Assembly: GCA_013398175.1 (NCBI GenBank)
Contig: VZRZ01007703.1
Location: forward strand, 1,871,604-1,935,603
Origin: Climacteris rufus
Lineage: Eukaryota; Chordata; Aves; Passeriformes; Climacteridae
Reading direction: 5' to 3'
Length of the DNA: 64,000 nt
Within the stretch, counting starts at the first letter, position 1. Each line of letters opens with the position of its first letter. A program made the translations under genes and the position numbers. The notes under the pieces were generated by a model. It ran no database searches. It was not told where the DNA came from and worked only from the letters and a program-made list of their open reading frames with translations. Positions 40,955 to 53,796 of the stretch are shown here, one piece after another.

Positions 40955-43725
40955 AACCTGGTTAATGCTGGATCAAAATAGTCCTCTTGCATCGATGCTT
41001 AATCACTGTGTTGACAGATGGTTGAGGAATGTACTCAGACAACTAGAATTGTAGTAGTTGTGTCCACAATAGCCCACTGAAACCCCAGACTAAGTAGATA
41101 CTTCCTCCCTTCTAGGCAGCCTGGACATGCAGGGAAGAAAGAAAATTGAGTCATCTTCTCTAAAAATTTCCCACCTTCAAACGTGCAATGACAAGTGACT
41201 GTGAAATGTTTACAGCCATTTTCGATATGACACTTCATTTTTGTAACGCACACACTGTGTGTCAAAGTGTTTTACTGTTCTTGCTGCTACCAACAGGACA
41301 TTGCTGCGAATAAGACATGGCAGTGAAGCAAGCCCTCTTTTAGAAATACTTTTATAGACTGACAGGTCTTATTTTATCTGTAATAACACAAATAAACAAA
41401 CAGCCAATTATGTGGAAGGGCACCTTCATGTTGGGTTTTTACCCCGCACTAGAGCCAACTATTTTCTCTGAGCCAGACTACAGCAGATCTCCTGTAAGTA
41501 GCTCAGGTAAGGGAGACAAAGAACCTGCTCTTTGTGCCTGTGGCACAATGTGACTCCAGAGGATTGGTTTTGGCAGCGGACGTGGCAGATTGCGTGCAGC
41601 AGATACAAGAAGCCATGGTTGTGTTCCTGACCCAGCCAGCAGTATCAGTTCTCTGAGAGGTGCAGTGCCAAAAAGTGCACTCCTACAAAGTATTTTGAAT
41701 GAGCGAGCCTGTGTGTGTTCCTTGATGCCTGCTGCAGAAAAATGAATGTACTCCAACATAACACAGAGCAAGGCTAACTTTTCTCCTGTAATCAAAAGCC
41801 AGACACTCTTCCAAAAAAGGTTCAGTCATGAATACCCTGCTTTACAAGCTATTCAACAAAATCTGAAATAATGGAAATGGTCCATTTTCACACTAGAAAC
41901 TCACTCAAAATTCCTGTGGAATGCTCAAACCCAGTTAACTCCAGCCAACTGTTTAACCTAGAACACTTAATGAATCCCATCCATGGTTACTTCATGCTAC
42001 TGCAAAATCTGGCGCTGTGTTTTCCGTAGTGGTTCGCAAACACGTATTCCTATGAACCCATCCTGGCTGCAAGCCCCAAAGTAAGAATTTTTTTTTTTTT
42101 AAATCCCTGGTTTGCAACCCTAAATGCCACAGCTATGAGCTTAGCAATCAATTATTTATATCAACAAATCTGAAATTGCATGTTAGGCAGGTATCTAATT
42201 TTTCAGTCCTAAAGTTAAAATTAAATGCATTACATTCCATCATCCTCTCTTGATGGGTTGTAACATGCCTAATTTTATAAGTAATACATATTTTTATCCT
42301 GTTTGGGCTACCTAAGATAGCAAAGAGTGAGACTGCAGAGAATTTTAAAATTCACTGGATCACATCTATGCTAAAATGACCATAGAGTTGACACCATATC
42401 CCAAGCATACTTTAAATATCTGTAAAAAAATACGTATCTATTTAGCTCAGAAGTCCTAAATGCTGCCTTCTTATGTCTAAACAGACTAAGCATAAATTAG
42501 AGTAACAAAACACTTAAAAATAAAAGCCACTTTAGAATTAAAACACCATAAAGTAAAAAATCCAGTTTGTTACCACAGGTTTATATACATCACCCATGGA
42601 ATTATGATATATGCAGAAGATATGCACTGGTGTCATAGAAAGAACAGAATTTCCTTCGACAGTTTTAAAGTTATAATAAGAAGGATAAAAATATCTATTA
42701 GATTTATGATATATGTATTCCATGGTGTTTACTGTCAATACTTCCCAAATGAAAGCTAAATCAAACATCAGCTAATCTTGCAGACATAAAAAGCCCTCCT
42801 TCCCCCAAAACCAATGTGTACTAAAAATGAGGCAATAATTTTGAAAGTGAAATTATTCACTATTTCTCAACTGAAGAACAATATTATTTTCCCATATAGA
42901 AACTTCACTATGAAGTCACTGCTGAATTTTATACAAAAAAAAACTACCTACAGCAAGATAATCCAGAATAAATGTATTTAAAAGCTTTAAAATTCTTAAA
43001 GGCTATACTAGCTCCAAATTCCATAAAAATTACAGTAAGATATAAGCAATTAAAAAAACCCAAAAATAACAATAACACCTGAACCAGAAATAAACCTTAG
43101 AAATTTAAGGTTTAAGTTGTCAGCTGTGTCAAGTGTTACTCAAAGTGTAATTGCTGTAACTGTGTACAGCTTATTCTTCAAATATAACTCAATCTACTAA
43201 ATTGAACACAAACCCTTATAATTCAGTCTTAGCTGCAGAATCATCATGTTGGCCTCCACAATATTTACAACATTAAAAGGCTAAAAGTGTCACGAAAGCA
43301 TATTATCACTCACCTATACCCTTCTCTAGGCACAGTATGCATCTCAAGTTAATAAAGGCCACATAAATACAGCTTTTGTGCCAAGCAGATAGTAAATTAT
43401 GTATTTGATTACACATTTCTCCCTAAAACCCCAGAATGTTAACATTAATCAGAGGAAACTTCAGATTCTGGCATAAATTTGACTATCACGTAAAAAGTAA
43501 TATTTAAAATCCATACTGCCTTACCACACAAACACGAGCTGCCATATGTGAGGCACTGCTAAGCATGGTTTCTATTAAGCCGATACACAGTAACTGGCTT
43601 CTTTCCAAGCAACATGGAAGTATTTAAAAACCCTGCTTAATCCAATTCCACAGCCTTGAAACAAAAATAAATTAAACTGTTGCAAGGACTGTTAAAATGA
43701 AAAATTAAAGGCATGTAAATAAGTA

Positions 43726-43740
43726 AAAAAAAAAAAAAAA
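43726..43740. repeat. Poly-A run
   Basis: About 15 uninterrupted A residues on plus. No retrocopy was recognised upstream, so this is treated as a simple repeat. Confidence 0.8.
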
Positions 43741-44140
43741 TTGTCGGAGAAAATTAAAACTAAGATCATTTCAAGTAGATATCTTAATTGTAATTAGTAA
43801 CATTTGGCATGTTTATGATATGATTCAAAGCTGCAGCCAATTAGATACCCCAAAAAGCTTGTAACAAAGCTGCAAATGTGTAACTACAGCATAAATGCGC
43901 TTTATTGCACACCAAGAAAACAGCACCCAGATCAATTTCATAGTTTGTTTCCAAAGCGCTGTATAGCATGCTCTGTTACTAGTTCATGACTTTTTAGTCC
44001 TAAACTGCAGCTTTTCTGCCAGGAGATTTTGGAAAACAATTTCATTAAATTCAGTCTATTAATTGGTAATCTGTACACCTTCCATATATACCAAGAGCAA
44101 AAGAAAAATTACAGCATTGCCTTAGACTGTCATGACGAAG

Positions 44141-44211
44141 CAAAAAGCCAAAGCAAACCAAACACAGCAAAAACAACAAAAAGCCAAACCAAACAAACAA
44201 AGCCCCCAAAA
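44141..44211. repeat. A/C-rich low-complexity tract
   Basis: AAGCCAAAGCAAACCAAACA-type tract of about 70 bp. The open frame through it (Lys/Thr/Gln-rich) reflects composition. Confidence 0.8.
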
Positions 44212-44811
44212 TAATAAAGTGCACTAGAAGTTAATAGCTGTTAAAAAGCTGTACACTTGTGGTATTGGAACTGAGAAAAATTTATTTATTTTAATAGATT
44301 TGCAAGGAGATGGGAAAACACAATTTTTTCTTTGAAATAAATAAGAGGTACACACTAGCATTCAGGAAATAACATGAATTTGTCAGATGTTCTTTTAAAG
44401 TTTTCTTAAAAAGGATTTAAATATTACAGAGAGCAGCAGAATTCAAATTCTGCTCAAACGTGGGTTACAGAAGACAACAGTGTTAGGCACTTTTGAGACT
44501 GTGCCACTTATTTAAGAAAACAAATACTTCATTATCAGTAATGCTGTCAGTCCCAACCAACAGACAAAATATCTTCCATTTCCCTCATTTATTCAATAAT
44601 GAGTAAATTACCAAAGGGTAATGACCTGCTAATAAAAGCATGTTTTTCACATGATTATCATGCAATGGCAGTGACTGCTTGCTCAGTGCAATAGTAACTA
44701 CTACAGTCACACTTGCAAATAATTCTCTATCAAATTTTTGTAAAGAAATTGATCCTTACATAGTTTTCATACTAGACATTAGTCTAGATTTAGGAAAAAA
44801 ACAATAGGAAC

Positions 44812-44864
44812 GCCCCCCCCACCCCCCCAAAATGAGCAAATANNNNNNNNNNNNCCCCCCCCCC
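44812..44864. repeat. Poly-C tracts flanking an assembly gap
   Basis: Two C runs at 44,812-44,828, then a short unique stretch, 12 N (44,843-44,854) and ten more C (44,855-44,864). The true length and content are unknown; G/C homopolymers are a common cause of short gaps in bird assemblies. Confidence 0.9.
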
Positions 44865-45126
44865 AGAATTAGCTAACTACATATAAAAGTGACACATTCA
44901 GATACTTCTTTGCAAAGTCTCCTAGCACTGATGTAAAGTGTCAGTCAAGGTGGTTTTGCTTCCCTTGCTGGGAAGCAGTGATTGTTTATTTAACACATCT
45001 ATTTTAAAGCTGGGGGGGGCAGGAAAGGGGGTTTTTGTGTGTTTTATGAGGGCTGTATGGAGGAGATAACAAAAACATGCATATAAAATATCAGTTTTAT
45101 AATATAAACCAAATTCTGGCTCACAG

Positions 45127-45170
45127 GAAAAACCAAAACCAAAACAAATAAAAAACCCTCCACACCAAAC
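45127..45170. repeat. A/C-rich low-complexity tract
   Basis: AAAAACCAAAACCAAAACAA-type tract with A/C on the plus strand. Confidence 0.75.
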
Positions 45171-47525
45171 GAACACCTTTGTTTAGCTATTTAGGAGAAG
45201 GCAAAAAAAAAAGTCTAGGAAAGGTGGTCTAAAAAATTCTGGAGCTGAAAGCATTGGGGATTGCTCTTGTACACTATAGGAGACTGACTTACAAAGACCA
45301 GCTGCAAGTCAATATGAAACTGCTGGAAGAGAATTTCTCTGTTCAGAATTCTCCACTCTACAAACATCAAAGTGTTTTGTTTTACCCTTGTTACAGTTCT
45401 TCACACCACCTTCCCCAGCTTACAATTTAAACTAAAGCTTTAGTTATCTTCTACACTAAGCACATTGCAAATATCAAGGAACATTTCCATGTCCATCACA
45501 GGCTGCTTTTTGAGCACTTTTCTGCCCTTTTTGCTTCAAGGAATGTGTGATCATCATGACCCCTCCTTATGCCCCAAACTCATTTCCCTGCTTTAGCTGT
45601 GCCATAGGATGTGCTCTGGCATCTCCCTGACCTTCCAAACCTGCACTCACACAGTGCTTGCTGAAGTACTCTTATTCTTCTGTAACACTAGCTTCTCTTT
45701 TCTTCACCTCCTGGGAGAGAAGCTGTCATCATTAAAAACTGGGAGAACTGGCAGAAATCATGTGGAGATATTGTTATGCTGGGAGGTATTAATGGGTGTT
45801 GTCAGACAGCTCCTTACATCGTCATCACTGAGTGAAGTTGCCAGACCTGACAAGCAGCCAGTGGCAGGTTCCCTTTACTGCCTTTTTTTTTCATTTCCTC
45901 TCCTGCCTTCATGAAAATTGCTAACATTTCAAGCCACCAATGGCCACAATGCATACTGAAGCTTTTGAGTGTTGCATGTAATAAATCCTAAAATCACCTC
46001 ACAACTGCTAGTAGGAATGCGATCAAGCAGATATTCAGAACTCAGTCTATTCAATAAAAAAAGTAAAAGTTCAGTGTTCTCTAATAATTTTTCATATCAA
46101 ATACAGATTTTCAAAAATACCAGATCACTATAAAAAATTTCTATATTTTAGAGGGCCTTCCAAGTACACTGCATCCTGATACATGGAAGACCCATGAACA
46201 GAAACATCCCTCCATTATTTTTTAAAAACAGATGCTTTGTAAACAATATGAAATTGAAATGTCACCTTTACAGTGAAAATAAACAGACATTTTTAAAGAA
46301 ATGTTTTAGTACAGTTACATACTTCAGACCCTAAAGCACAAATTATGGTCCTGCACTGTCTTAAAAGAAAATAACTAAAGGAATGAAAAGACTACATATT
46401 GAAAAGTAATATGAAACCTTTCATCCAAGGCATTACAATGTACTAAGGTACTAAAAATCTAAAAACTCCACCAGTTAAAAAACCAGGCAATCTAATTCAA
46501 GTGATAAAATACAGTATGGTAGCTATTATAAAATATAATCCCAATGTGATTGTTAACTTGCATATCTTTGAGACATATTTCTTGATGCTGTTGAAGCAGA
46601 AAGAGACTCAGAAGAAAAAAAATAAAGCAGTTGCAGTGACTAGTCAAACAAATTTTTCAACCATCCTTACCCTTGGTTGTCGATACATCATGGATTTAAA
46701 ACCAACAGGATCCTGCACACTAGCATCAACCACTTCTATGCTTATCTTTTACATTAAGTTTTGCTGTAAATTCTAAAGAGGCCAAGGAAAGGTATATACA
46801 ATGTTCTGTGTAACATCTTCTCAAGAAGGTTATAGAGGACTAGCAGCAAATCAAAGTAAGTCTATACAGGCAGAAGGTAAACTCCATGAGTAACACAAGG
46901 GGAAGGGAGTTTGGATTCAGGCTGAAAAAGTTTGTGAAGAAAAACGTTCAAAGAAAGCATTTCTTACTCCAGTTTTCCACCCTGCTCACAAATTAGCATC
47001 CCATGCATCACAGCCATGTGCCTGTGGCAATGGACTGATGCCTCCCCACTGCAATCAATCAAATTCACTGAGCACAATTCCAGAGGAGACACTTGCTGTA
47101 CCTGCTGCTCCAGGTCCTTCCACTCCTCTCCCTCTGCACTGCACAGCAAGGCTGACTATCTTCTCCATCCCAGTCTTTCCGTGATACCATGCTAACATTC
47201 ATTTTCTGCTCCTGACACTTGTGCCATGTCTTTAGCTTTAGGTAGGAGTTTAAACAGGTGGCCCTGAGAACAATAACTGAAATTGTTGGAATTCACATAA
47301 TCCCTCGGAGAGGTAAAGATCCTGGCCTCAGCATTTCAGCAAAAACAGAGTCAGAGCAGTGTTAATCAGAAATGTTGGACACCATACATATTCATTAATA
47401 ACACAAGACAGATCCATTAGGCACCCTGACCTCTCTCTCTAAGCCAAATTGAAAATTTTGCCATTCCACTTGGCTCTTCTCTACATCATCCCAAAAAGAA
47501 CTGTTTTAAGTGTTACCAGTGTAAC

Positions 47526-47561
47526 TAGTTTTCACAAGCAAAATAGTTTCCACAAGCAAAA
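47526..47561. repeat. 18-bp tandem pair
   Basis: AGTTTTCACAAGCAAAAT is followed directly by the same 18 bp with one T-to-C change. Confidence 0.9.
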
Positions 47562-50500
47562 TGCTACAATCACATATGTTGGTTGCTTATCAATTTTGCA
47601 GATAGTATAAAAAGCAAGGAATTAACATAATCATTTCAAACAAATGGTAGAGATAAGACTACATGCAGGGTTTTAAACTGATTGTTTTGGAATGAGAGTC
47701 AATTTGCCCACTAAGCTGCACAGTCCTTTACAGTATATTTCTGAGCCTCAAGCATTTCCTGTATTGCTACAAGGTAAAAGAAATGAAATGTAAAAAACAT
47801 AATAGAAATTGCAGTAAATAAACAGAAAAGAGAAGAATGGTGAAAAGTACATGAGAGAACACCAAAAGAAAACGTGAAGGGGAAGATAGGTAATATCAGT
47901 GACTTAATAGGAAAATTTTGAGCAGTTGCTCCAAGTGGTGTCCACAGAGAGCTGCTATTCACTTCACGCTGGCTCTCCTTTTTTCCAGCTGCTAAGTTCA
48001 CATTGAAATAAGCTAAAAATACATTAAATACTTTCCAAATATTATTTTCCCATGTAAGCAATTGGTGTAAGTTGCCACAGAGATGTTGCTCTCTTGCCAG
48101 TGAGAAGAAAAATAGTATACAAGAAGTTGTATTCTATGAAATCTTTTGTCTTATACACAATGCAGCCCAAAATACGGGAAAGTTTGAAAAGGCTTTATTT
48201 TAGCTACAAGAATTTCCAACCATTCCCCTCTTTCAGCAAGTAAATATATGAAAATGATACTTAAAGATGAGGTTTTTATCCCCTGCAAGAAAAGGTATAC
48301 TCTGCACTACTCTGAAGTGTATCTGTGACACTTCTAGCAATCAAGCTTTGATAATTCAATGAGAGGAAAAAAATGAAAAGAGTGGCAAATGTCTACAATT
48401 TAGGTATACCATCTCCTGACAAACTGAAATTTCATAACCATCTAGAAACATAAACGTACCTGCTTCACATTCAGGATTCTCCCTGACAGTAAACTCAGCT
48501 CAGAACAAAAGTAAAATGGGGAGGGATGGGAATACATGTACTGAAAACCATCCAGTTCTTTCTTTTAAATGTGAAGTGTAACAGGCTTTTTTATGACATG
48601 CCTTCCTCCAAAAATAGCAATGATTACACTGCTCAACTCCCACACCCCCCCTCTGCAGCTTGACTTTTTTACACTTAGAACATTATACATTCTCAGTCCT
48701 GAGAAAGGAGCCAGAGTTTGAGGAGCTGAGATGACTCTCTCCATTGCCCAGCACCCAAACTACAGAATATGAACACCTAGGGAGGCAGGCATTTCTAATT
48801 TCTTATAGTATTAAATCTTCTTTTAAAGCCAAAAGTGACAGATTTTTTAGGAACTCTGAAACCCACAGCTTTGCACAGTTTTGGAAAGACGCTGCAAGTC
48901 TCAGCAGCGATAATCTGCCAATTACAAGGCACATTTGTGAGCAAGGCTTTTTTTGCCTTCCAGACAAACACGAAGATGATACAGTTGATTCTCTGCACGG
49001 GGATGAGGCGGGGGAAGTGTTAAGATCACGGCTGCTGCAGCAGTGGAAGCTGCAGCTGCCTTGGAGCTTGTAGTGACTGTGTAGCCTACCAAGCCACGGA
49101 GGGCTGCTGCTGCACTACAGACACTGCTCCATTTGGGGTTTTTTTCCTGAATGGGAGAAACCTGAAGCTTTGGCCTGCTGTAGTTAATGGAAAGTCTTGC
49201 AAATCATCTTGCAATATTCCACCTAAGTTCCAATTCAGCTCAATATCCTTCCTATCAGAATTTCCAAGTAGCTACTTAAGATGGTATTATTCATGAATAC
49301 AGCTTTCTTCATGCTTTCTGTGACATTTTGTTTTCAGGATTATCACATTCCTATTGCCCAGTCACGATTTATTTTATATATAAAAGAGTACACACAGTGA
49401 AGGCAAGATAGAATCACAACCATTTCAAGTAGCCTACATCTTGAATGAATTTATCTTTATGAAATAAGTTGGGGTTTTAATAGAAAAATCTAACATATCT
49501 TGTAACAATGACCTAAATTTCACCAAAAAACAAGAAAGGATGTATGAATACTTTAGAGTAAGATATACTATACAATAGCTCAGTTTTCTTCATTATTCTG
49601 AAGAATCATGTCTGGCTGATGTATTTATTTTGTAATGTTTAACTATAATAGAAAATAGATGAAGTTCAAATGAAAACACTGTTTAGACTATGTCAACAGA
49701 GCATAAAACTAAATGAAGTGATTCTGTATTGACTATAAAAACATATTTGTTAATAGTGAAGTTACTAATGGTTATCTGTCAAGATCACAACATGAAGTAA
49801 TTCTGCATCTTAAGACCTGTGTTAAAGCAGTAGACACATGAAGCTAGATGTAATTTTGTGATTTTGCAAAAGAGCATCATGGAGTGCACTTTATTGCTAT
49901 TTTAACATTAGTGTAAATAATACAACAAACCCAGGAAACCTCCAGCTCAGTTGCTTGACTTTGTTTCAAAATTTTAAATTGCAAGTCACCAAAGGACTTT
50001 CCACTAAGACAGCCAATGCTTACTTTACACTTGCTAGCAAAAAAAAAACCAAACCAAATACAACAATATCTTGTATACTGAAACAACTGCTTTGTTATAA
50101 AGAGAAGGCTTCAGAAAACTAGAAAAAATGACACTGCTGTAAAAACTGCAAGCTTTTTACTCTCAGTTCAAAGACTTAAGCATTCTTCTGCAACAGACTG
50201 AAGTTTCATATTCATCTCAGCAAATCAATCCACTAATAGGCATCAGTCATCAACACCGAAGTCAAATCTGCCACATGAAACAGCTTTGATGTGATTGAAG
50301 ACTCGTACAGTCGAAAGTATGACAGAACAGCTTAGCTATTAAAATGTTTTATCTAGCAAAAAACTGTTCGTCCTAATTGACTGAAGTACTCTTTGAATAC
50401 TGTTACTGCAAGGCTACTGCACGAAGCAGCGCTTTGGTACACAGCCACTTGACGTATATCTGGAGATCCAGCACAACCACATCAAATCTTGTTAGAATAT

Positions 50501-51496
50501 TTTCTTACACATACTTTTGTCAAGAGACCAAAACAATAAAGCTGACTGTCATTTTTCCTACCAGTTGCTTAGTTAATTTGATACTGAAACTACTGGGATT
50601 CATTACAAAAGCTGCATGCAATCAGCCATTTCTATCAATCTTTCTTTTCAGTGCATTAACAGAATGAAACCTACCAACCACATCAGTTGAAAAGGGTTGG
50701 CAGGACTGAGTGGAAGCTATTCTTCTGCACCAAGCCCAACCTCTCACCATGAGAGGTGCAGTGGCAGGGACTCCTTTAAACAGTGATGTGCAGCCCTGGC
50801 TCAGCTCCAGCAGTGACCATATGTCAAGCTAACAGATAAGAAGCCCGAGACAGCCATCTGAAAACAACTGTATACGGTCCCAGCTACCAGACAGTGAGGG
50901 TTTCAAGGTCTGCCTCATCGTTCATTACAAAGCCAATTTTAAACACACCAGAAGTAAACATACTTGACCAAAAAAAGCCCAAAACCAAGCCAAACAAGCA
51001 CACAGTTGTTATTAGCAAGTCTATATAACGATGTACTCTAATGCAGGAAGTGTCCACCGAATATCGCTGTCAGAAAATTACTAACAGTTTGTGTCTATAA
51101 CATTTTCCTTTCTCCATTATATTCACAGTGTGCTAGCAATTTGCAAGAAAAAGGAATCAAACATACCAAACAACTGCCACCAAGACTACATTTTACAGAA
51201 TCAAACAAAATGCTATTGATTTAATACCTCAAATGAAGGGTGATTTGATATTTGCCCTGTATCTATTAACACTTCATAGAGTTCATTCATTTATAACATT
51301 ACTTTGGTTCACAAGAAGTATGTCATATCAATTCCTTATATGTAGGCAACATAATATTTATTAGCTCTTATTCCAAAATTACTAAACAATCAGTGTGAAG
51401 GAATAGCTAAAATTTACTCCAGTCCCCTACGCAATTTCCACAACTCCATACATTTCATTTGCATATTCCAAATTAATAAAATCCAGGTGAACTTAC

Positions 51497-51547
51497 CTAC
51501 AGTTCGGAGGAGGGTCTAATGTAATTTCTGCAAGTTCTTTCTGAATT
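51497..51547 (-). CDS. UBE2E2: UBE2E2 second coding exon (residues 59-75 plus two bases of codon 76)
   Basis: This 51-bp exon is too short to stand out as an ORF but is unmistakable by sequence. Its first base completes Arg59. It then encodes IQKELAEITLDPPPNC and ends with AG, the first two bases of the Ser76 codon. The segment forms the first alpha helix of the UBC fold, which helps contact E1 and E3, plus the Pro-rich turn before strand 1; it is almost invariant among UBE2D and UBE2E enzymes. The acceptor is a long polypyrimidine tract ending CTCTTAAG, with a plausible branch point (CTGAT) about 30 bases upstream. The donor is AG|GTAAGT, a perfect consensus. The phase matches the exon at 59,620. 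The next expected exon, encoding AGPKGDNIYEW, was not found to the left. Confidence 0.95.
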   Translation of the reverse strand, partial: NSERTCRNYIRPSSEL

Positions 51548-52035
51548 CTTAAGAGAAAAAAAAAAGATATTATCAGGACTTTTCTCCAATCTTTAAACTT
51601 TAAACTTCTTTAAACTTTATGAACATTTCTACACCAATCAATAGTAACAAAATATAATTCTTAGAATTTCTCATGGAAAGCTGATGCTATAAACTTTCAT
51701 GAAACTGTGCAAGAACAGGAAGTAAAAATCAAATATTTTCTGAAAAATGAACCTCCAGTATGGGGCAAATGCCATGAGCAGCCACCTAGAAAATTACACT
51801 TTTTACACAGGTTGTGATTCTCAGCTCCTTTGCTCACTTACACAATTATTAAATGTCTCATATACCCTCCTCTATTTCCCCTCTGACTATATGTCTTATA
51901 GTTCTTGCCCTCCAGAATATTTAGCTGCTTAATGTATATTGTACTGGCAGGGCAAAACCCCGCCAACCTCAAAGGATAATTGCCCAAAATAAGTCCATCC
52001 AGGGCTTCATAACCTCCTGTGTATCCGGAGGCTGC

Positions 52036-52690
52036 TATCAGGTTCCCCCTAAAGGAAGTGTTCCAACTCCCTGGCCAGCCTGGGGACCTGCTGCTGGACT
52101 TGCTCTGATACATGTCTTCTTTTCACTGAGGGGCCAAAACCGGGTAAATGTCATCCCAGATACAGTCTGATGAGAGCTGAGTAAAGGGAGATGAATCTCT
52201 TCCATCTGTCTATGGACCATGCTCCTGTTAATACCTCCCAGGAGGCAGGCAGCCTTTATCACTGCCTCACATTGAGCTTGCTGTCTGCCAGGGCCCTCAC
52301 GTCCTTCTGAGAAGAGATGGCCCCAGTATGGATCTGCACAAGGGGTAAGTCCTCCCCACATACATGGTGTTCATCTGTCCTTGTTGAATTTCCTGAGTTC
52401 TCTGTCAACCCTCTCCTGCAGCCTGGAGAGGTCCCTCTGAGCAGTGCCGTAGCCTTGCCCCTGTGTGTACAAAGTGCTCATTATCTGAAAACTTCAGAGT
52501 GCACTGTGCCATATCCTCCAGGTCACCAATAAAGACATTACAGGCATCATGCCAGAGTTCTTCCTCCAGGGACAGCAACTTTGTTGTTAAGGATTTCTGG
52601 ATATTTCCAGGCTGACACTCCCCAGCCAAGTCCTTGACTACCTGATCTCTGCCACAGCTGGCAATATGGGCTCTTTTCCCTTACACCAGC
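52036..52690 (-). mobile_element. CR1 LINE, old ORF2/3' fragment
   Basis: An old, diverged CR1 in UBE2E2 sense orientation. Matching stretches, read on plus, include ATCAGGTTCCCCCTAAAGG, CAGCCTGGAGAGGTCCCTCT and AACTTCAGAGTGCACTGTGC, in the order expected for a reversed CR1 3' region. Past about 52,560 the match to the consensus I know fades, although that part recurs at 53,690-53,796. Confidence 0.8.
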
Positions 52691-53137
52691 ATCTGCATGA
52701 CAGCCAGTATCTTGACCTCTGAAGAAATTTAAATATGCAGAATAGAAGTTTACAGAGTTCCCAAAGGAATTTGTAGGAGTTTACAGTTCCCAAAGACTTG
52801 CCAGAGTATGATGCCATAAGCAGGACTGCAAAGGCCACCTTCCCTATAAACTTTGTCCAAGGCTTTTTTATAGGCTACTTCAGTGTAAAAACATGAACAT
52901 TTAGAAGAAGGTAGGAAAAGAAAAACAATTCAATATATCCTCAGTAGTTTCTTCTTTCTTTCTCCTTCACAAGATTTCATGTACAGAGCAGATTGCTATT
53001 TCTGTTATTCCTACACTAAAAAAGAAATAATAACACAATAATGTCACTCAAATTCCTGCGATAGGTGCTCAAGCCACAAGCCAAAGGTTCAGGCCTGACC
53101 TACAAACATCTTGTTAAAAATGATTGCTACCCATTTC

Positions 53138-53205
53138 GCATATAAAGGCAAAGAAAATGGCTTATCAAAATAAGCATTCAGGTATATTGGCATATGTAAT
53201 GTAAA
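53138..53205. repeat. Block duplicated at 53,524-53,595 (first copy)
   Basis: About 68 bp from GCATATAAAGGCAAAG through CAGGTATATTGGCATATG recur at 53,524-53,595 with about ten differences. The block does not resemble CR1. In this copy it lies about 470 bp to the right of the CR1 block; in the second copy it lies immediately to the left of it. Confidence 0.8.
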
Positions 53206-53523
53206 AAAGAGCAGTTTAATTCTCTTTATAATGTTAAGATCCAAACACAATCTTATATGTTAAGGAGTCTCATGGCCACTATCAAAATTCCCCTTATGCC
53301 ACTATGAATTGATTTTATGGCTATTTGAATAAATGAACCAACAGCTGTAGAAGAACTGGCCTGAACCAGAAACTCAAGCCTTTATCATTCACATTCTGAA
53401 ATAATTAGGACACACGTGGGCAAGATTTGTAGGCAGAGGTAATAATCATTTACTAGACCTGATGATATCATTGAAAAGATAAAAATACTCTTCTAGATGC
53501 TTAGATTTTCTTCTAACTTCTAT

Positions 53524-53595
53524 GCATATAAATAGAGGCAAAGCAAATGGCTTACCAAAATAAACATTCAGGTATATTGGCATACATAATACAAA
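53524..53595. repeat. Block duplicated at 53,138-53,205 (second copy)
   Basis: Second copy of the 68-bp block, with a small insertion (AATAGAGG in place of AAGG) and directly followed by the second CR1-derived block. See the finding on rearranged duplication. Confidence 0.8.
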
Positions 53596-53597
53596 AT

Positions 53598-53796
53598 GCC
53601 TCTGCGTGTACCCAATCTGCTGTCATTGGAAAACTTTAGAGTGCACTCTGCCATATCCTCCACGTCACCAATAAAGACATTACAGACATCCTGCCAGAGT
53701 TTTTCCTCCAGGGAGAGTAACTTTGTTGTTAAGGATTTCTGGACATTCCCAGGCTTCCAAGTCAAGTCCTTGAATACCTGATCTCTGCCACAGTTG
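53598..53796 (-). mobile_element. Second copy of the CR1-derived block
   Basis: This block repeats 52,458-52,665 with moderate divergence, including the non-canonical part around TTTGTTGTTAAGGATTTCTG and CTACCTGATCTCTGCC (here AATACCTGATCTC). In places it is nearer the CR1 consensus than the first copy. It abuts directly on the second copy of the block at 53,138-53,205. Confidence 0.75.

Larger units (their letters stand above)
37471..51496 (-). other. UBE2E2 intron 3, first 14 kb
   Basis: This stretch is mostly unique AT-rich DNA. It contains A/C-rich tracts (40,912-40,954, 44,141-44,211, 45,127-45,170), a poly-A run near 43,726, a poly-C tract with a 12-N gap (44,812-44,864), an 18-bp tandem pair at 47,526 and a CTG/CAG-rich patch around 49,010-49,130. 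Open frames of up to 116 codons (47,711-48,061, minus) resemble no family I know. The UBE2E2 exon for AGPKGDNIYEW was looked for and not seen. Confidence 0.7.

Noticed and set aside
47711..48061. 116-codon minus-strand frame, Phe-rich
   Set aside because: No recognisable domain, composition as expected from AT-rich DNA, no good splice context noticed.
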